Part shown: in pieces, positions 1 through 12,067 of the stretch
Layout of the letters: each line of letters opens with the position of its first letter
How positions within the stretch are numbered: the stretch's first letter is position 1
Source of the DNA: Channallabes apus
Lineage: Eukaryota; Chordata; Actinopteri; Siluriformes; Clariidae
Direction of reading: 5' to 3'
NCBI GenBank assembly: GCA_030522415.1
Contig: CM060131.1
Span: 6,807,203 to 6,871,202, forward strand
Length of the DNA stretch: 64,000 nt
Made by a program: the position numbers and the translations under genes
Notes under the pieces: model-generated
Told to the model about the DNA's origin: nothing
What the model saw: the letters and a program-made list of their open reading frames with translations, nothing else
Database searches by the model: none

Positions 1-75
1 AAATGTATAATAAGATAAAAATGTAAGTCGCTCTGGATAAGAGCGTCTGCCAAATGCCTAAATGTAAATGTAAAT
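1..75 (+). repeat. LINE/SINE 3' tail fragment
   Basis: Positions 28-58 carry the GTCGCTCTGGATAAGAGCG motif followed by a short AAATGTAAATG tail, the conserved 3' end shared by many fish V-SINE/L2-type retroposons. Only the tail is in the window. The family call rests on this motif alone. A GT microsatellite follows at about 90-112. Confidence 0.5.
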
Positions 76-88
76 GTAGCAAACCTCC

Positions 89-109
<21 letters not shown>

Positions 110-119
<10 letters not shown>

Positions 120-420
120 GAAATATAATTAATATTTTCGTGTTTAATTACAAAAAAAAACATTTTAATGGTTAGTGATTGTTGCAGACATTTACACTAT
201 TTTTGAGAACTATTAAGTTCTCCTTCAACGTGTCATAGCCGATAACTGCCCCTTTGATCTGCTGGGTATGGCGGGGCGTCGACGGCTGATCAGTGTAAAG
301 TAGCGTACTTTACACACACTGATCAGCAGTTGACGCCCCGCCATACCCAGCACATCAAAGCAGCACACTCATAAACTCTCATAAACTCTCTCTTAAATAA
401 ATGAGCGTGCTGTTTGTGCA
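110..420. repeat. Module containing a long hairpin, shared with E2 (45,190-45,480)
   Basis: This stretch is a direct-orientation copy of about 45,190-45,480. It contains an inverted repeat at 252-360 with roughly 54-bp arms that match except for scattered mismatches, closed by a tiny centre at TAGCGTA. The GC-rich arms contrast with the AT-rich surroundings. No ORF is supported. The stretch 421-640 after it shows nothing recognisable. Confidence 0.8.
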
Positions 421-639
421 ACAGCGCGACAAACATTACCTGTCCTTTTATGAACTGCACAAGTAGCGGTGGTCATTAACTGCTAGCTAACTGGGTAAGG
501 GGGTTACAGTGGGGTCTGTAGCTCTGTGTCCAGAGCTCCGTTTTAGGGACCATGTTTAGTTTTAAAGTAAGTTACAGTTTTATTTCACTAAAAGCCATCT
601 AATATGGATACCCACATAATTATGGATTATTATATTTAT

Positions 640-1203
640 GATATAAAAAAACACTGTTTTTAAAGAAAATATATTAAGTAACACATAATATTAGGTTTAT
701 ATTTCAAATTAGATAAAATGCTGATTTTCCAGCAGTAAACTTATTGTATCTCTATACAAAACCTCTGCTGCGTGTATTCATTCACAGGCTCCAGAGCACG
801 CACAGAGAAATAGGAGACTGTGCTTTAGGAGTGGATTGGAGAGAAGAGAGCTGTTCAGTTACTATAAAAAAAAAATCTAAAAAAATATATATAAAAACAT
901 ATGATCTTTTTGAGTTATGAGGTTTTTTTATTATACATAAGACAACCTTTCAGTTTTGTAAATATTCTAGTTATAGTGTGTTAAGTTTTTCTTTAGGTTA
1001 AACGGTTTTGAGAATTAGACCATCCAGCTAAGATCAATATTATGTCGTTGATTGATAAAATCTGGATTAAGGATATTTTATTTTGTTTTATTTATTTAAT
1101 TTGTATTTTTCATCTTACCCCCTGAGGGATTGCCACCTTATTGTGGTCAGGGGATTTGCGTGCCTCAGTGCTTGGATGTTTACCGAGGGCTCAAGGGAGG
1201 TGA

Positions 1204-1244
<41 letters not shown>

Positions 1245-3300
1245 TGCGCTGTAGCCTGTCCCTTTTTCAGCTGATTTTTCCGCTACCGCAGATCAGTTTA
1301 TCAACTTGTAATATATAAATTTTAGGAATATATTAACATGTGGAGACATCATTATATGTTGAATGGAACTTGTAAGCCTTTGAATGGTGTTAAAAATACT
1401 TGCAAAACAAGTATTGCAGCCATACATTGGAGGGAACTTCTGAGGTGGTCAGTGATTGATGGCACGGTCGGTCGGAGGGGGTTGTGATCACACCTATAGA
1501 TCTTTTGTTCTAGCCTATCGGTCAAATATCTCTCCACTTGGAAGCAAAAACATGCAAGGGATTTCAGCATCTCGACGCACATACTAAGCTGTTTATAAAG
1601 TAGACACTGTTTGTTTTTTCATTTTGTAATCTTTCCCGTGTTTACTGTGTACTGTACAATGTATATTTATTTTTTAATGAATTACTGTAAATAAACTACA
1701 CATTCCGTTGATTTACCAGAAATGACTTTTCTGTTTTTTGTGTGTGCTAAACTAAACTTCAGGGTCAAAGTAATAGCGATTTTATTTGAAAAGTATTATA
1801 TATTTACAATGCTGATAAGTTCAAGCTTAGATTCATATATAAACTGCTTCAAAGTCTTTCCACCCCGTGACCGCTGAAATCCGACAGACGCAGGGCTCAA
1901 GGGAGGTGTGTCTGTGTGTGTGTGTGCGCGTGTGTATGTGTGTGTGTGTGCATGTGCGCTGCAGCCTGTCCTATTTTCAGCGGATTTTTCCGCTACCGCA
2001 GATCAGTTTATCAACTTGTAATATATACATTTTAGGAATATATTAACATGTGCAGACATTTAAGGGGGCGCTGCCCTCTCTTGCCCCTGCGTAGAGCCTA
2101 CACACTCACACACACACACACACACACACACATATAATCTATCTATTATATAAATACACATTTGGAATCTGCATCTACATTTTCTGTTACAAGTATAGAA
2201 TTAGGTTCAGCTGAGACTCATGATCAATGGTGTTAGGGTACTTATGTAGTGATAATTAGTTTCAGCCAGATCATTAAAACTAACAATGGACTATGACTCT
2301 CTTGAGAGGGAATATGAAGGTGTTATTCATTTATTTATTCTCTACAAGGGTGCGAACTACAGTACAGACCAAACTGTAACTTTCTCTTATACTACTATAA
2401 AAATTCTAAATATAAACAAACAAAATACAGCTTTTTTTCCTCAGAGGTAAACGGAAAAGTGAAGTTGTTCAGCTGTTTACTGTCACCGCAGCTTCTTCAA
2501 AGTCTTCCCGCTCCGTGACCGCTGAAATCCGACACGACACCACGTTAGGCTACGTCTTGACTCATTTGTATACCGACGGTGATTGGATGTTTCCCGAGGG
2601 CTCAGGGGAGTGTGTGTGTCTATGTGTTTGCGTGCGCGCGGGTACTTGTTCTACTGTTATAAAAACTCTAAATATAAACAAACAAAATACAGCTTTTTTT
2701 CCTCAGAGGTAAACGGAAAAGTGAAGATGTTCAGTGTCACTATGCAGATGTTACACTCAGTGGAGTTACCGAAATCTTTGGTTTAGTCCTCATTGAGTTG
2801 CCACACATCATTTCCACATTTCACTCACTTTTATTCCTCTTATGTGAGCATAAACAGTGAAACATCCCACAGGTTTATAATACACCGCGGCCAAGTGAAC
2901 CACGTTCCCGTCGAACGAAACGAGGCATAATCGTGGTGTTTGCTTCGGTTATGACACATCATAGTTTATTATCTGCTGTGGTAGATCTGATTATTTATTC
3001 AAACACAATCATAAAGCTTTATATCCTCAGGAGGGCTCAGTACATTGTTTTAGCGATAGTTTCACGGAAGCGAGTTCAGAACTAATCTAACCAAACCAAA
3101 AAAAAAAAACATCCGAAGCTTCAAATAGAATGAACGAACTAATGAAATTGATATATATGTAATTGATATACTGTATATACAGACGTGTGTGTGTCATTTT
3201 AATTCAAATGAACATTTTAATGCTTTCTGATACACTTATCAACTTATCCACATAGACTTATCAACACAAACTCTCCGTGCACGCACACACAATCTCTAAA
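640..3300. repeat. Repeat block R (inverted copy at about 19,800-21,720)
   Basis: Block R is matched in inverted orientation at about 19,800-21,720 inside element E1, where the part equivalent to 2,300-3,040 is absent. Within R, 1,186-1,350 and 1,890-2,060 are direct repeats of about 165 bp with a GT tract each. The 2,386-2,460 and 2,650-2,726 stretches are a second pair spaced about 262 bp. The segment starting with CCCCTGAGGGATTGCC near 1,119 recurs at 21,225-21,480, 31,600-31,860 and 52,840-53,090, so R shares a module with the G family. The ORFs across it are GT-repeat translations, not genes. Confidence 0.8.
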
Positions 3301-3619
3301 AAAATAATATTAATAACATACATATACAAATAAACAAATGTAGGTGTAATAAAAGTAGTCGTGATGTCAGTACTCGCCCAGCAAACCAGCCTTTTGCAGA
3401 GGCTTAAAACGTATGAATTATCTTCAAATATACAAAAAAAAAGCGAAAAGACACTCGATTATTATGCATAGGTTATTTGTTTAATTCAAAAAGTTCATAA
3501 AAACACTTTAAAACGAGAGAAAAACTGTTAAAATCTTCGTTCGCCTTCTCAGCGTTAGGTAGCGAGTGGCGTCATGATTTGAATCTGCGCGCCACCGGGG
3601 AAACATAGGGAAACTGACT

Positions 3620-3798
3620 TTCCCGGACCACCGGCTTTTAGATAAAGTCCTTCTATGCGCCATCTGGCGGATATTCAGTGAAGCACAACACATTTTAATT
3701 TAAATTCCCGAATGTTGCCTCCGGCAAATCGCGGCAAGCCGCGCGCTAAATTGCGGCATCCCGCGGGAAAACACGCGCAGTCTTAAAGGCGACATCTG
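3620..3798 (-). mobile_element. Right terminus of an F-family TA element
   Basis: Read on the minus strand from 3,798, the sequence starts CAGATGTCGCCTTTAAGAC and is nearly identical for about 165 bp to the stretch starting at 62,836. A TA (3,799-3,800) abuts the end, as expected for a TA target duplication. A CTCF-like core lies at 3,658-3,670. The left partner end is not identified. The stretch 3,801-4,002 shows nothing recognisable. Confidence 0.6.
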
Positions 3799-4002
3799 TA
3801 TAATACACGCACACATATTATATGTTATATATATAATCAACATTCAGATTGACCTCCTGTGACCTCGCCTCTTCACCTGAACTACAACATGGCTGATCTG
3901 CTTCTGTCCCCTAATTGAAAAACATTGAGGGATTCCTTATGAGCATGGACAGAGAATGCCTCAGCCTATTATTGGTAACAATGTTAAATCTCAGGACAAC
4001 TA

Positions 4003-4330
4003 CAGTGGCTTGCAAAAGTATTCGCCCCCGTGAACTTTTCCACATTTTGTCACATTACAGCCACAAACATGAATCAATTTTATTGGAATTCCACGTGAAA
4101 GACCAATACAAAGTGGTGTACACGCGAGAAGTGGAACGAAAATCATACATGATTTCAAACATTTTTTTTTTACAAATAAATAACTGAAAAGTGGGGTGTG
4201 TGTAATTATTCAGCCCCCTTTGGTCTGAGTGCAGTCAGTTGGCCATAGACATTGCCTGATGAGTGCTAATGACTAGAGAGCACCTGTGTGTAATCTACAC
4301 TCTCTCCATCGCTGTCTGATATACAGCACA
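4003..4330 (+). mobile_element. Tc1-like element, 5' terminal fragment
   Basis: It starts after TA (4,001-4,002) with CAGTGGCTTGCAAAAGTATT, an outer direct repeat typical of fish Tc1 IR/DR ends. A second similar repeat ending in CAGCCCCCTTT occurs near 4,188-4,222. Sequence to about 4,330 resembles the 5' untranslated part of these elements. No transposase and no right terminus follow, so this is a truncated relic of a subfamily different from the two Tc1 copies elsewhere in the window. Confidence 0.75.
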
Positions 4331-4989
4331 GGTGTTTAGGTTCTGTCACCTGACAAAACAGGATAAACACATGCCATTTAAACAGCAATCATTTTATTTC
4401 ACTTTTCCTGAGTCTTAGTGTGCAAACCTCGAATCAAATCATTAATGTTCGCCAAGTAAGTGAATGCATTTTAAAAACTATTTTTCTGAAGTGGATTGTC
4501 TATTGGTGTCAACAAAATTCTAGCCATATGGCAATATTAGTATATTAGCTTATCAATTTCTTTCACAATACAGATTTCTGACAAACAGTCATTAGATTAG
4601 GAGACTGATAGGGATCATATTTATACTTTTACATTTAGCTGTTTAATCTGCTGTTAGTTTTCAGTCCGTATTCACAGACTATATCCTGGCCTGCTGTAAT
4701 GAATGTGAGTCCACTGCATTTGGCGCTGCTTGTGTCTGAACGCAGCCAATAGTCTATCACATGATGGCAGGGAAAGGCACAGCCAATCAAAATGTTCATA
4801 TTTGTTTTGGGGGCGGGAGGACTCAAGGAGGGAACGTGATTTATCCCTTTCTGCGTGTCTAGGTTAATGTTGACAGAACGATTAAAAAAAAAAGTCGATT
4901 AAATTATTGGTGGGGACATTTCAATGGTCGGAGGATATTGGTGGGGACACATCCCCTCCGTCCACCCTAATTCTACGCCCCTGTATATA
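4331..4989. other. Unassigned AT-rich stretch
   Basis: No gene or recognisable element is seen. Around 4,900-4,985 there is a low-copy-looking motif, GGTGGGGACA, repeated twice, which often occurs in decayed fish repeats. A poly-AT tract at 4,984-4,996 borders the block shared with E2. Confidence 0.4.
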
Positions 4990-5303
4990 TATATAATTTA
5001 AAACTATTTATTAATTTGTCTTTTATTTACTTACTTACTAGCGAATGCTTTTTTAGGGCTCTAAAAACTACGGCAGTATGAGTGACAATGGAATAGTACG
5101 TTTGCGTTGCACCGGTCACACACACACACACACACACACACACAATAAATATATATATATATATATATATATAAAATTTAATTCTTAAAACATCGTGTTC
5201 ACCCATGCACTGAAAAAAATTACTTGTAAGATTTACTTGATAAAAATCCTCATAACAATTTGGACACATAGATTTTAAGTAAATTTTATTGCTCCAATAT
5301 TAA

Positions 5304-6183
5304 GGCTGAATCCCAATCCTACCCTTCCCCATACCCTTCCATTTGACGCGTTCACGTGCAGGGGTAGGGGTGTCTCATTTCTCTTTTGGTTTTTGGTGTA
5401 GGGGGAGGGGGAAGGGGAAGGGCCAGATAGCCCTCCAAATGAAGATTTTTCAGGACCTCACTTCAAACGAAGGGCTAAGCGAAGTTTTCAACATGGCTGC
5501 TCACTCGAGCAAGTAGACCCATAAATGTTGTCATTTTTGCCATTAATAAAGATTTTTTTAATGACAAGTTTTCATTATATGTATATTACCTTTAGTCTTG
5601 TGTTTGTGTTTATGGTGATGTTCTGTAAAGAAACGTTTGCAAAAAAAATTGCTAAAGTTTGCTAGCGGATAGCACATATTGCACAATATTACAAATATAT
5701 ATTTTTATGTCACATACACTTTACTGCATGCTACAAACAAATATGAAAGTTCAGTAGCACGGCAGTTTGCCGAGCATTTGATAACGCATTGTTTGTTTTG
5801 CTTACGGCCATATGTGTACATGTAAATGAACGGTGCTTACACTATTCTTACTTATTGCAACGTGACCACAGTTTTGTAATTTATATTCTGTATATGGACG
5901 GCTGAGGACACCCGAAGACTCATCCGTGTTCGTGGTGAAAATGAGCAACTTTTTTAAAAATCGAAATACAGCGCAAAAAACCTTTGGGAGTGAGTAATCT
6001 CTCTCTTATTGGAATGTGTGATAAACATCGGCGCATGTCCTCTGACGTAACATTAGGAACCAGCGACAACGTATGATGACGTATAACAGTGTTGTCCCAT
6101 TTCTTAGGGGAAATATTTATACCCTTTCCCTTTCCACTTCGTTTCAAGGGACAAGGGGAAGGAAATAGAATTGTGATTCAGCC
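5304..6183. mobile_element. Harbinger-like non-autonomous DNA element
   Basis: The left end reads GGCTGAATCCCAATCC and the right end, reverse complemented, GGCTGAATCACAATTC. Both flanks are TAA (5,301-5,303 and 6,184-6,186), a 3-bp TSD typical of PIF/Harbinger. Sub-terminal runs of GGGGAAGGG-type sequence are also inverted. At 880 bp with no transposase it is MITE-like. A truncated inverted copy at 44,104-44,839 keeps one end and is cut by the chromovirus. The superfamily call is inferred from TSD length only. Confidence 0.7.
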
Positions 6184-6609
6184 TAAGTACAACTCACCCG
6201 TAATTGTCAGGTAAAATTTACTTAATTAAATTAACAATAAAAGAAATCAAGTAAAAGTAACATAATTATATTTAATGCACAAATTAGATTTATTTAAAAT
6301 AATCAAGTAAAGTTAATTCATTATTGTATCAGCAGGAACCTTAATTTTATGAAATTACTATCATTTTGTTTTGTGAGATTTTCCCTTAACTTGGTTTTAT
6401 CAATTTATATTACTCCCTGCAATATACAAACTGTAGAATAAACGTTAAAACTTAATAGCCCTCGGAAGCAGTGAAGTTTCAACATTCAAATCAGCACTCT
6501 GGACTAGTGCACTTAAAAGTATGCCATTGAAACCATAACGCATTAAAACATTAAGCTGAACATGTAAACACAACATGTAAAGACTTGTAGTCAAGCCAAA
6601 TCAAATGTT

Positions 6610-6855
6610 TTAAGATAACTTCATCTTTAAAGCTTGCACTTTTGGTGATAGCTTAATCCCATCAAGTTCTAGAAAAACTTTCTGAAAATAGCTCAAATGT
6701 GTAGCGCAGTGCTCGGAGCTATTGCCACATTCTTGCAAAATTTCCTCTCCTTCAAGGATTATGGATACACCAACCGGTTCTTCCCCTTCAACAGCACAGA
6801 CGACAAGGATTTTAAGAAGGTGCATACTGGCATCACTTCGTCTGTCCCCCTGCAT
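6610..6855 (-). pseudogene. SAMD3-like terminal exon fragment
   Basis: The 81-residue frame contains VSIILEGEEILQECGNSS and ends FQKVFLELDGIKLSPKVQAL, which resembles the C-terminal exon of the multicopy teleost SAMD3-like proteins as I remember them. About 20 residues normally present between the CGN and FQKV parts are missing. On the minus strand the frame follows an acceptor-like TTTTATGCAG. A near-identical copy lies on the plus strand at 38,325-38,576 inside E2. I infer a gene fragment carried by the transposable element. Identification is by motif memory, not by search. Confidence 0.55.
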
Positions 6856-8033
6856 AAAATGTACAAGAAAATAAATAATTTATTTTGAGAAACAAAAAAA
6901 AAATCTGAATTGCTTCAACCTGTGCTGACTTCATTTCACAGAGAAAAAAATAAAAATAAAAATAATTGATAATAAAAAATGACCATCACTTCATATACTT
7001 CAGATTGTTAAACTTGGGTTAAATTGCTTTAGAAATAATCTTGCATCAATAAAACATGGCATGAGATGGCTACACTCCATAGATTACTCTGCACCTTTAC
7101 AGTGTCAGGAAATCCTATGATGAATGCTGAGTTTGTATTTAAAGGGTTAGTCCAAACATGAAAATTCGTTCAATAATTACTCAGATTTATATATTCATTT
7201 GCATTTATATGCTTCTGTCCAATACAACAAACACTATATTCAAGGTATTAATAAATTGTATAATTAATAAGAAAACAATGCTTTACCAGGCAATCATCAA
7301 AGAGATCCTCTTCAGATTCATGTCTCATCTTTACGCTTTGTTTCTGTGAAAATATTTACATTGTATCATTACAATCTTTTATTCGTACAACTACATTTAG
7401 GCATTTCTTCATCTTTTGTAAGTTTGCCTTTATCCAAAACAAATTACAAAAGAGGAAGGCATCAAGCATGTCAAGCAGTGCTTCTAACACAAAGTTTCTG
7501 ACACCGTTAGAAAAATACAAGATAGATCAGCGAGGGATTAAGGAAAAAGTGAGAAGCAAGAATCATGTGTGGAAAGATTAAGCATGCAGGGTCACAGGAT
7601 GACTCGACTTATTTTTATTGTCTGCAATGCGATTTAAACAAATTAGAGCTGCTGTCAATACTGTATGAACATATGTACAGGTTCTTTACTCGTAACTCAT
7701 TAATAAAGTTCGGCTTCAGGAAAAAAAAACGTTTATTGCTAGTGCTCTTTTACCATTTAATGCTTTAACACACAAGACTCAGTTTGTTCAGAAATGGCGT
7801 CTAACTGGCGAGCCTTTGTCTGAACACGCCGTTTTCACTCGGGGTGGGGGTAAGAAACACACATCTCGGTGTATTAATCCGCGTGCTCGGTTCGTTATTA
7901 TTTTATTTATTTATTTATTTACCACAGGACCCCTGGGGGGCTCCGTAGGTTCAGGTTTTTACACGACAACGGTGTTTTGTGAATCTCCACACTATTAATA
8001 ACTGAAATTGCTAATTGTACGTCCTGAGATTAA

Positions 8034-10084
8034 CCCTCTGAGGTCCGGGGTGATTTTGGGGCCCTTGAGATGTTTGGACATGCTCTGATATTTGTGCTTT
8101 TTTCGGCTACTTATAATATATTATTGACCAACCTGTATTTTTCTTGTAATCAGTACAACCTATTCTACAATAATACCTGACCAAAATGAATGTACGTGTT
8201 TGCATTTTTTAGGAAAAAAATATTATGCGTGGTTAGTAAGTTTTGTGAAAAAAAAAGTAGATTAAATAAGGCCATGAAACTCATACAGACAATTTGTTCA
8301 CAAGACATTGTTTCACAAGGGCTGGTGGACTAGTGTTTTTGCTTCAAAATGATGTGAAAATTATCTTGTTTACTTGCTCACAGAAAACAATATAGTGATT
8401 AACACTTTTTAAGTCACTTTTTGAGTGTAAAGGGTCTATGCGAGAAGGCGTGATCTATCATTACTAATGCAGTGATTCACACCTGAGAAGACAAAGACCT
8501 GCATACTGATCTGCATAATGAGCCATCTGACAGGTATGTGACTGAGAGAGGAGAGTTACAAGAAAGAATCTGAGGATAAAATAAGTTTATATATTTTCAG
8601 TGTTTAGGTTATTTGAGAATATATTTGACACACACAAAAAAAATCTTGAGATTCATTTGCGAGTTCAGTTAAACAGTTTATTAGGAACAATCAAAGTTGA
8701 CTTTTTAGCAGCATTACTGCAATCACTATAACAGAAAATATAGCTAACAATAATATATAGATATATAAACACACACACATATATATATATATAGGCCTAT
8801 ATACTGTATATTATAATATAGAAAACAACAACAGCTCTTTGTAATTACCAGAACAAATGACTTTACCAACACTGTACTACATTTTTTCTACAATACACTA
8901 CAGTTGACTATGATGAATATATTGTATTATATATTTATATAATATAGTTATATTTAACTAACATCTAGGATATACTGAATGTGCACTTACTCGTGGTTCT
9001 CCAGTGAACTCGAAACTGAACGACACTCACGTGACTTTCTTGTGCACGCGCCGGTGATGCAGCCACAGTCCTAAACAAAAACAAAAATTGAAACTTGAAG
9101 AATGGACGCGCATACAATCATTCACAAACAACAGCTGGTGAACAATTTGACCATCTGAAACACGGTCTAAACAATACAAAACACGTGTATATATATAAAT
9201 AAAAAAATAAAACTTTAGACAGATCGTAATCAGATTTTATTGCGGGCTTGTAAGTAACGTGCATATTTAATATTTTAACCAATTTTACTCTTGCTGGCAT
9301 TTAGTATTTTCCAAATGTACATATAAAATATAGAGCAGTGATGATGAGAATAAAAGACTTACTGGTCAGGAATTACATCCTCCGTGGAGTCCAGACGTTG
9401 TTCTAAATAAAGCCGTTCCTCGTCTGAGTCTTGCTCTTCCTCTGATGAGAAAGTAAATTCTTCATCGCTGTCCAGAACCATCTGAAGCGCTTCTTCACCC
9501 GTGTAGCGTGACATCATTCAAACGCAGAAACAGTAAGTAAGATGCAGCTTGTTGTTTTATGCCCTGGGGGTGTGTACTTGATTACCTGCCTCACCTCAGG
9601 TCATTTCCATATGAACAGCGCGCGCGCAGGGAGGCGGGAGCGCATTAGCTGTAATGAGCCGATACAGGAGAATCTGTACCACTCCTTACTTTCATACGGA
9701 TTACATAAAAGCAGATTATTTGTTTTCACGGTGACCTGCATCATTTAAAAGTAGACCCTTTAAGCTTTCTATAGATATATTTCTCATGTCTGTGTGTGCA
9801 GTATTCGCGGAGTTTCAGTTCATTTTAGTGACGTGTTTCAAAAAGATTTTGGCGGAGACTGAGACGGCTGAAAGCGCACCCGGTTTATTTTATTTATTTT
9901 ATTAATGCACAAAGTTTTCTTTTTAACATGTGTGCATACAAAAAAAAGTAGACACTTTACAGATTCGATTAATATATAGATCTTGTCTGTACGATCAAAA
10001 CTGAAAGTGTAATTTAAGTTCTTATTGGCGTCATCAGGGGAAAACACCTCAAAACGCATATATGCGTTCGCGGACTCCAGAGGG
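8034..10084 (-). mobile_element. Internally deleted piggyBac element
   Basis: The ends are CCCTCTGAGGTCCG and, reverse complemented, CCCTCTGGAGTCCG, each abutting TTAA (8,030-8,033 and 10,085-10,088). The homologous site at 37,262-37,265 in E2 has a single TTAA with no insertion, so the empty site confirms precise boundaries. The 2,051-bp element keeps only the 5' coding part of a piggyBac transposase on the minus strand. It lacks the catalytic core, so it would depend on a transposase supplied elsewhere. Confidence 0.93.
8991..9517 (-). pseudogene. piggyBac transposase, first two exons only
   Basis: Exon 1 (9,517 down to 9,363) opens with tandem ATGs and encodes MSRYTGEEALQ followed by an acidic Asp/Glu/Ser-rich stretch, typical of piggyBac transposase N termini. 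It ends at a GTAAGT donor. Exon 2 (9,070 down to 8,991) follows a TTTTGTTTAG acceptor, stays open in the continued frame for about 26 codons and ends at another GTAAGT donor. No exon for the DDD catalytic domain is found in 8,034-8,990. Exon boundaries are inferred from splice-site consensus and frame continuity. Confidence 0.7.
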
Positions 10085-10437
10085 TTAAGATGAACATTAA
10101 TTGGGAGTCATGAAAGCGAAAATCACATCCAAAACAGAAAGCTAAACTTACCTCGAACACGACAAACTCCAGCTGCAGCCACGCCGTGTTGTACCTCCAT
10201 GATGATTCCCAACCGACTGATACACAGTGCGGGCACAGCGTCTCCAAACACGCATGCGCAGTTTAATTTGCACACATTTTCAGCTTCAGTAGACACACAA
10301 TACTTCAGACTGAAACACGACTGCCCCCTACAGGTAATGAAGGGCATGTTCACAGCTTCCCGCACGCAGCCGCGCAAAGCCGCGGCAAGTCACGGGATCC
10401 CTTTTCTCGAAACGCACTTTTTTAATGGCGACATCTG
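10085..10437 (-). mobile_element. F-type terminus with first-exon-like segment
   Basis: Reading leftward from 10,437, the sequence starts CAGATGTCGCCATT next to TA (10,438-10,439), an F-like terminus that diverges from the other F ends after about 11 bp. Further in (about 10,300 down to 10,090) it is homologous to 37,040-37,260 of E2 and includes an ATGGAGGTACAACACGG start followed by a GTAAGTTTAGC donor. It is the same exon-like piece as in E2, inverted. Confidence 0.55.
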
Positions 10438-10439
10438 TA

Positions 10440-10844
10440 GATACACATACTATTTTGTGTCTATTTCTTTATTAAATTTATTATTCAGATCACTGTATGT
10501 GTGTGTGTGTGTGTTTTTTGGTTATTTAATTTGACATGTTGCTTGTGTATCCAATGCCTGTTACATCACAGTTAAGATCACCCCATGTCTGAGATTACAT
10601 CATGTCTGGGGCTATGTCATATCTGCTGATCTGGTGTCGTTTCTAGGGTTACTATGAAATCTCTAAGATGGCTGCCAGTCTAAGGTTTGTTGGGTACATA
10701 CTGTATACTAAACGTCACATGATGTCTTTGGTACTATGACATCACATTGTCCTTGGCTCAACTCTGCTCACTTCATCTTACATCCATAAGATAAAATCAA
10801 TAGTTTTCAATTATATTACTGCATGCACAAATATATGTAATTAA
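10440..10844. other. Unassigned stretch
   Basis: A GT tract (10,497-10,514) and several loose repeats of CATGTCTG/ACATCA are visible. No gene or known element is recognised. Confidence 0.4.
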
Positions 10845-10990
10845 AATATGCTTACAGTTGAACCTCCATTATTTTCTTCCTGATATTATAGATTTTTTCA
10901 TTAAAGAAGTCCATAAAGTCTTCACTTCTAAACTGTGATGGGATACTCTCTGCAGGCATCTTAGGTTTTGTTAGGCGAGCCACTGTACTA

Positions 10991-11370
10991 TTCAATTCAA
11001 TTCAATTCAATTTTATTTGTATAGCGCTTTTAACAATTGACATTGTCTCAAAACAGCTTTACACAATCAAAAGAATTATTTAAGTTTGTATGGAATGTGA
11101 ATGTGTATGAATCAAAATGTTCAGATATTCCCTGGCGAGCAAGCCCGAGGGCGACAGTGGCAAGGAAAAACTCCCTGAGACGGTAATAGGAAGAAACCTT
11201 GAGAGGAACCAGACTCGACAGGGAACCCATCCTCATCTGGGTGAAACAGATAGCAGGAAATGATCTGCATTTATATAGTGTTAAGTGTTAGGTTCAGCTA
11301 TAATAGTTGATGTTAATTGATGTTATAATACTTGATGTAAAATGGAGTCCAGTAGTTATACTAAATAAGA
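10991..11370 (-). mobile_element. 5'-truncated LINE 3' tail inserted in older LINE
   Basis: The minus-strand 3' UTR carries the common fish LINE segment that includes GTTTCTTCCTATTACCG and ends in a tail of (TTGAA)n. TSD TACTA is present at 10,986-10,990 and 11,371-11,375. Removing the insert restores an open LINE frame (NNPRFLFSTVARL). A second copy of the same tail in the same orientation is at 61,125-61,421. Confidence 0.8.
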
Positions 11371-11478
11371 TACTAAATAAGAACCTGGGATTGTTTTGGT
11401 TTCTTGTTGGCTAAGATGCTCAGTCCTAGCAGTTTTTAGAGCCTGTCTATAGCTGCACATACTGTCTTTATACGCAAT

Positions 11479-12054
11479 TCAAAAAACTTCTAATTTAGTT
11501 TTCCTCCATTTTTGCTCGAGGTTACGGGTTGCTCTCTTTAGGGCGCGAGTATGACTGTTGTACCACGGTGCAAATGTTCTATCTCTGACTTTTTTTAATC
11601 TGATGGGAGCAACAGTGTCTAATGTACTGGTAAGAATAGTGCCCATGCTGCTAGTCACTTCATCTAGATCATCTGCATTTAGGGGTCTAATAAGAAATTG
11701 GGACAGATCCGCCAGATTACTTGTGAATCTGTCTTTAGTAGTGGGATTCATATTTCTAACAGATTGATAACGTGGGGAGACAAAGCTAATCTGTTCTACA
11801 GGTAGAGTATATGTCAGGAGGTGATGATCTGTGATATCATCACTTTGAGGTATGATCTCTATATTAGAGACATCTATACCATGGGATATAATTAAATCTA
11901 GCGTATGATTAAAGCGGTGAGTTGCTCCAATTATATTTTGCTTAACCCCAAAGGAATTTAGTAAATCCATAAATGTGAGTGCTAAAGCGTTGTTAGCATC
12001 ATCTACATGAATGTTAAAGTCTCCTACTATCAACACTTTGTCAGAGTTAACCAA
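11479..12054 (-). pseudogene. LINE endonuclease domain (APE type)
   Basis: The 191-codon open frame encodes the C-terminal part of an AP-like endonuclease. VLIVGDFNIHVDD holds the GDFN active-site motif, THRFNHTLDLIIS the conserved HTLDL motif and DDITDHHLLTYTL the terminal SDH-like motif. In this enzyme family the domain nicks target DNA to prime reverse transcription. The 5' part of the domain and the reverse transcriptase are missing, and a stop follows LEVF, so this is not a functional protein. It lies next to BEL sequence at its 5' side. Confidence 0.8.
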
Positions 12055-12067
12055 AAGGTCTGATAGA

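Larger units (their letters stand above)
4990..8029. repeat. E2-homologous region in inverted orientation
   Basis: The reverse complement of 4,990-6,060 matches 44,104-45,170. The reverse complement of about 6,430-8,029 matches about 37,265-38,750. The piece 6,061-6,430 has no counterpart there and is replaced in E2 by 38,751-38,986. A LINE/SINE-like tail (TTTATCCAAA on this strand, near 7,430) is present in both copies. The stretch 6,187-6,600 holds repeated motifs such as GTAAAATTTACTT but no gene, and 6,900-8,029 has no supported CDS. Confidence 0.8.
10845..12060 (-). mobile_element. LINE (L2/CR1-like) fragment: endonuclease to start of RT region
   Basis: On the minus strand the endonuclease ORF (12,054-11,479) is followed, after removing a 380-bp insertion at 10,991-11,370, by a frame continuing NNPRFLFSTVARLTK and FMDFFNEKIYNIRKK. 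This is the segment linking endonuclease and reverse transcriptase in fish LINEs. The reverse transcriptase itself is absent. The 5' boundary meets BEL sequence near 12,065. The clade assignment is tentative. Confidence 0.7.

Noticed and set aside
1083..1318. ORFs rich in alternating Cys-Val
   Set aside because: They are translations of GT microsatellites. The same applies to ORFs near 5,027-5,269, 21,066-21,254, 25,203-25,556 and 32,100-32,558.
8034..10084. Large virus-piggyBac fusion of the kind known in some fish
   Set aside because: The piggyBac element is only 2 kb, bounded by TTAA, and contains no viral genes.
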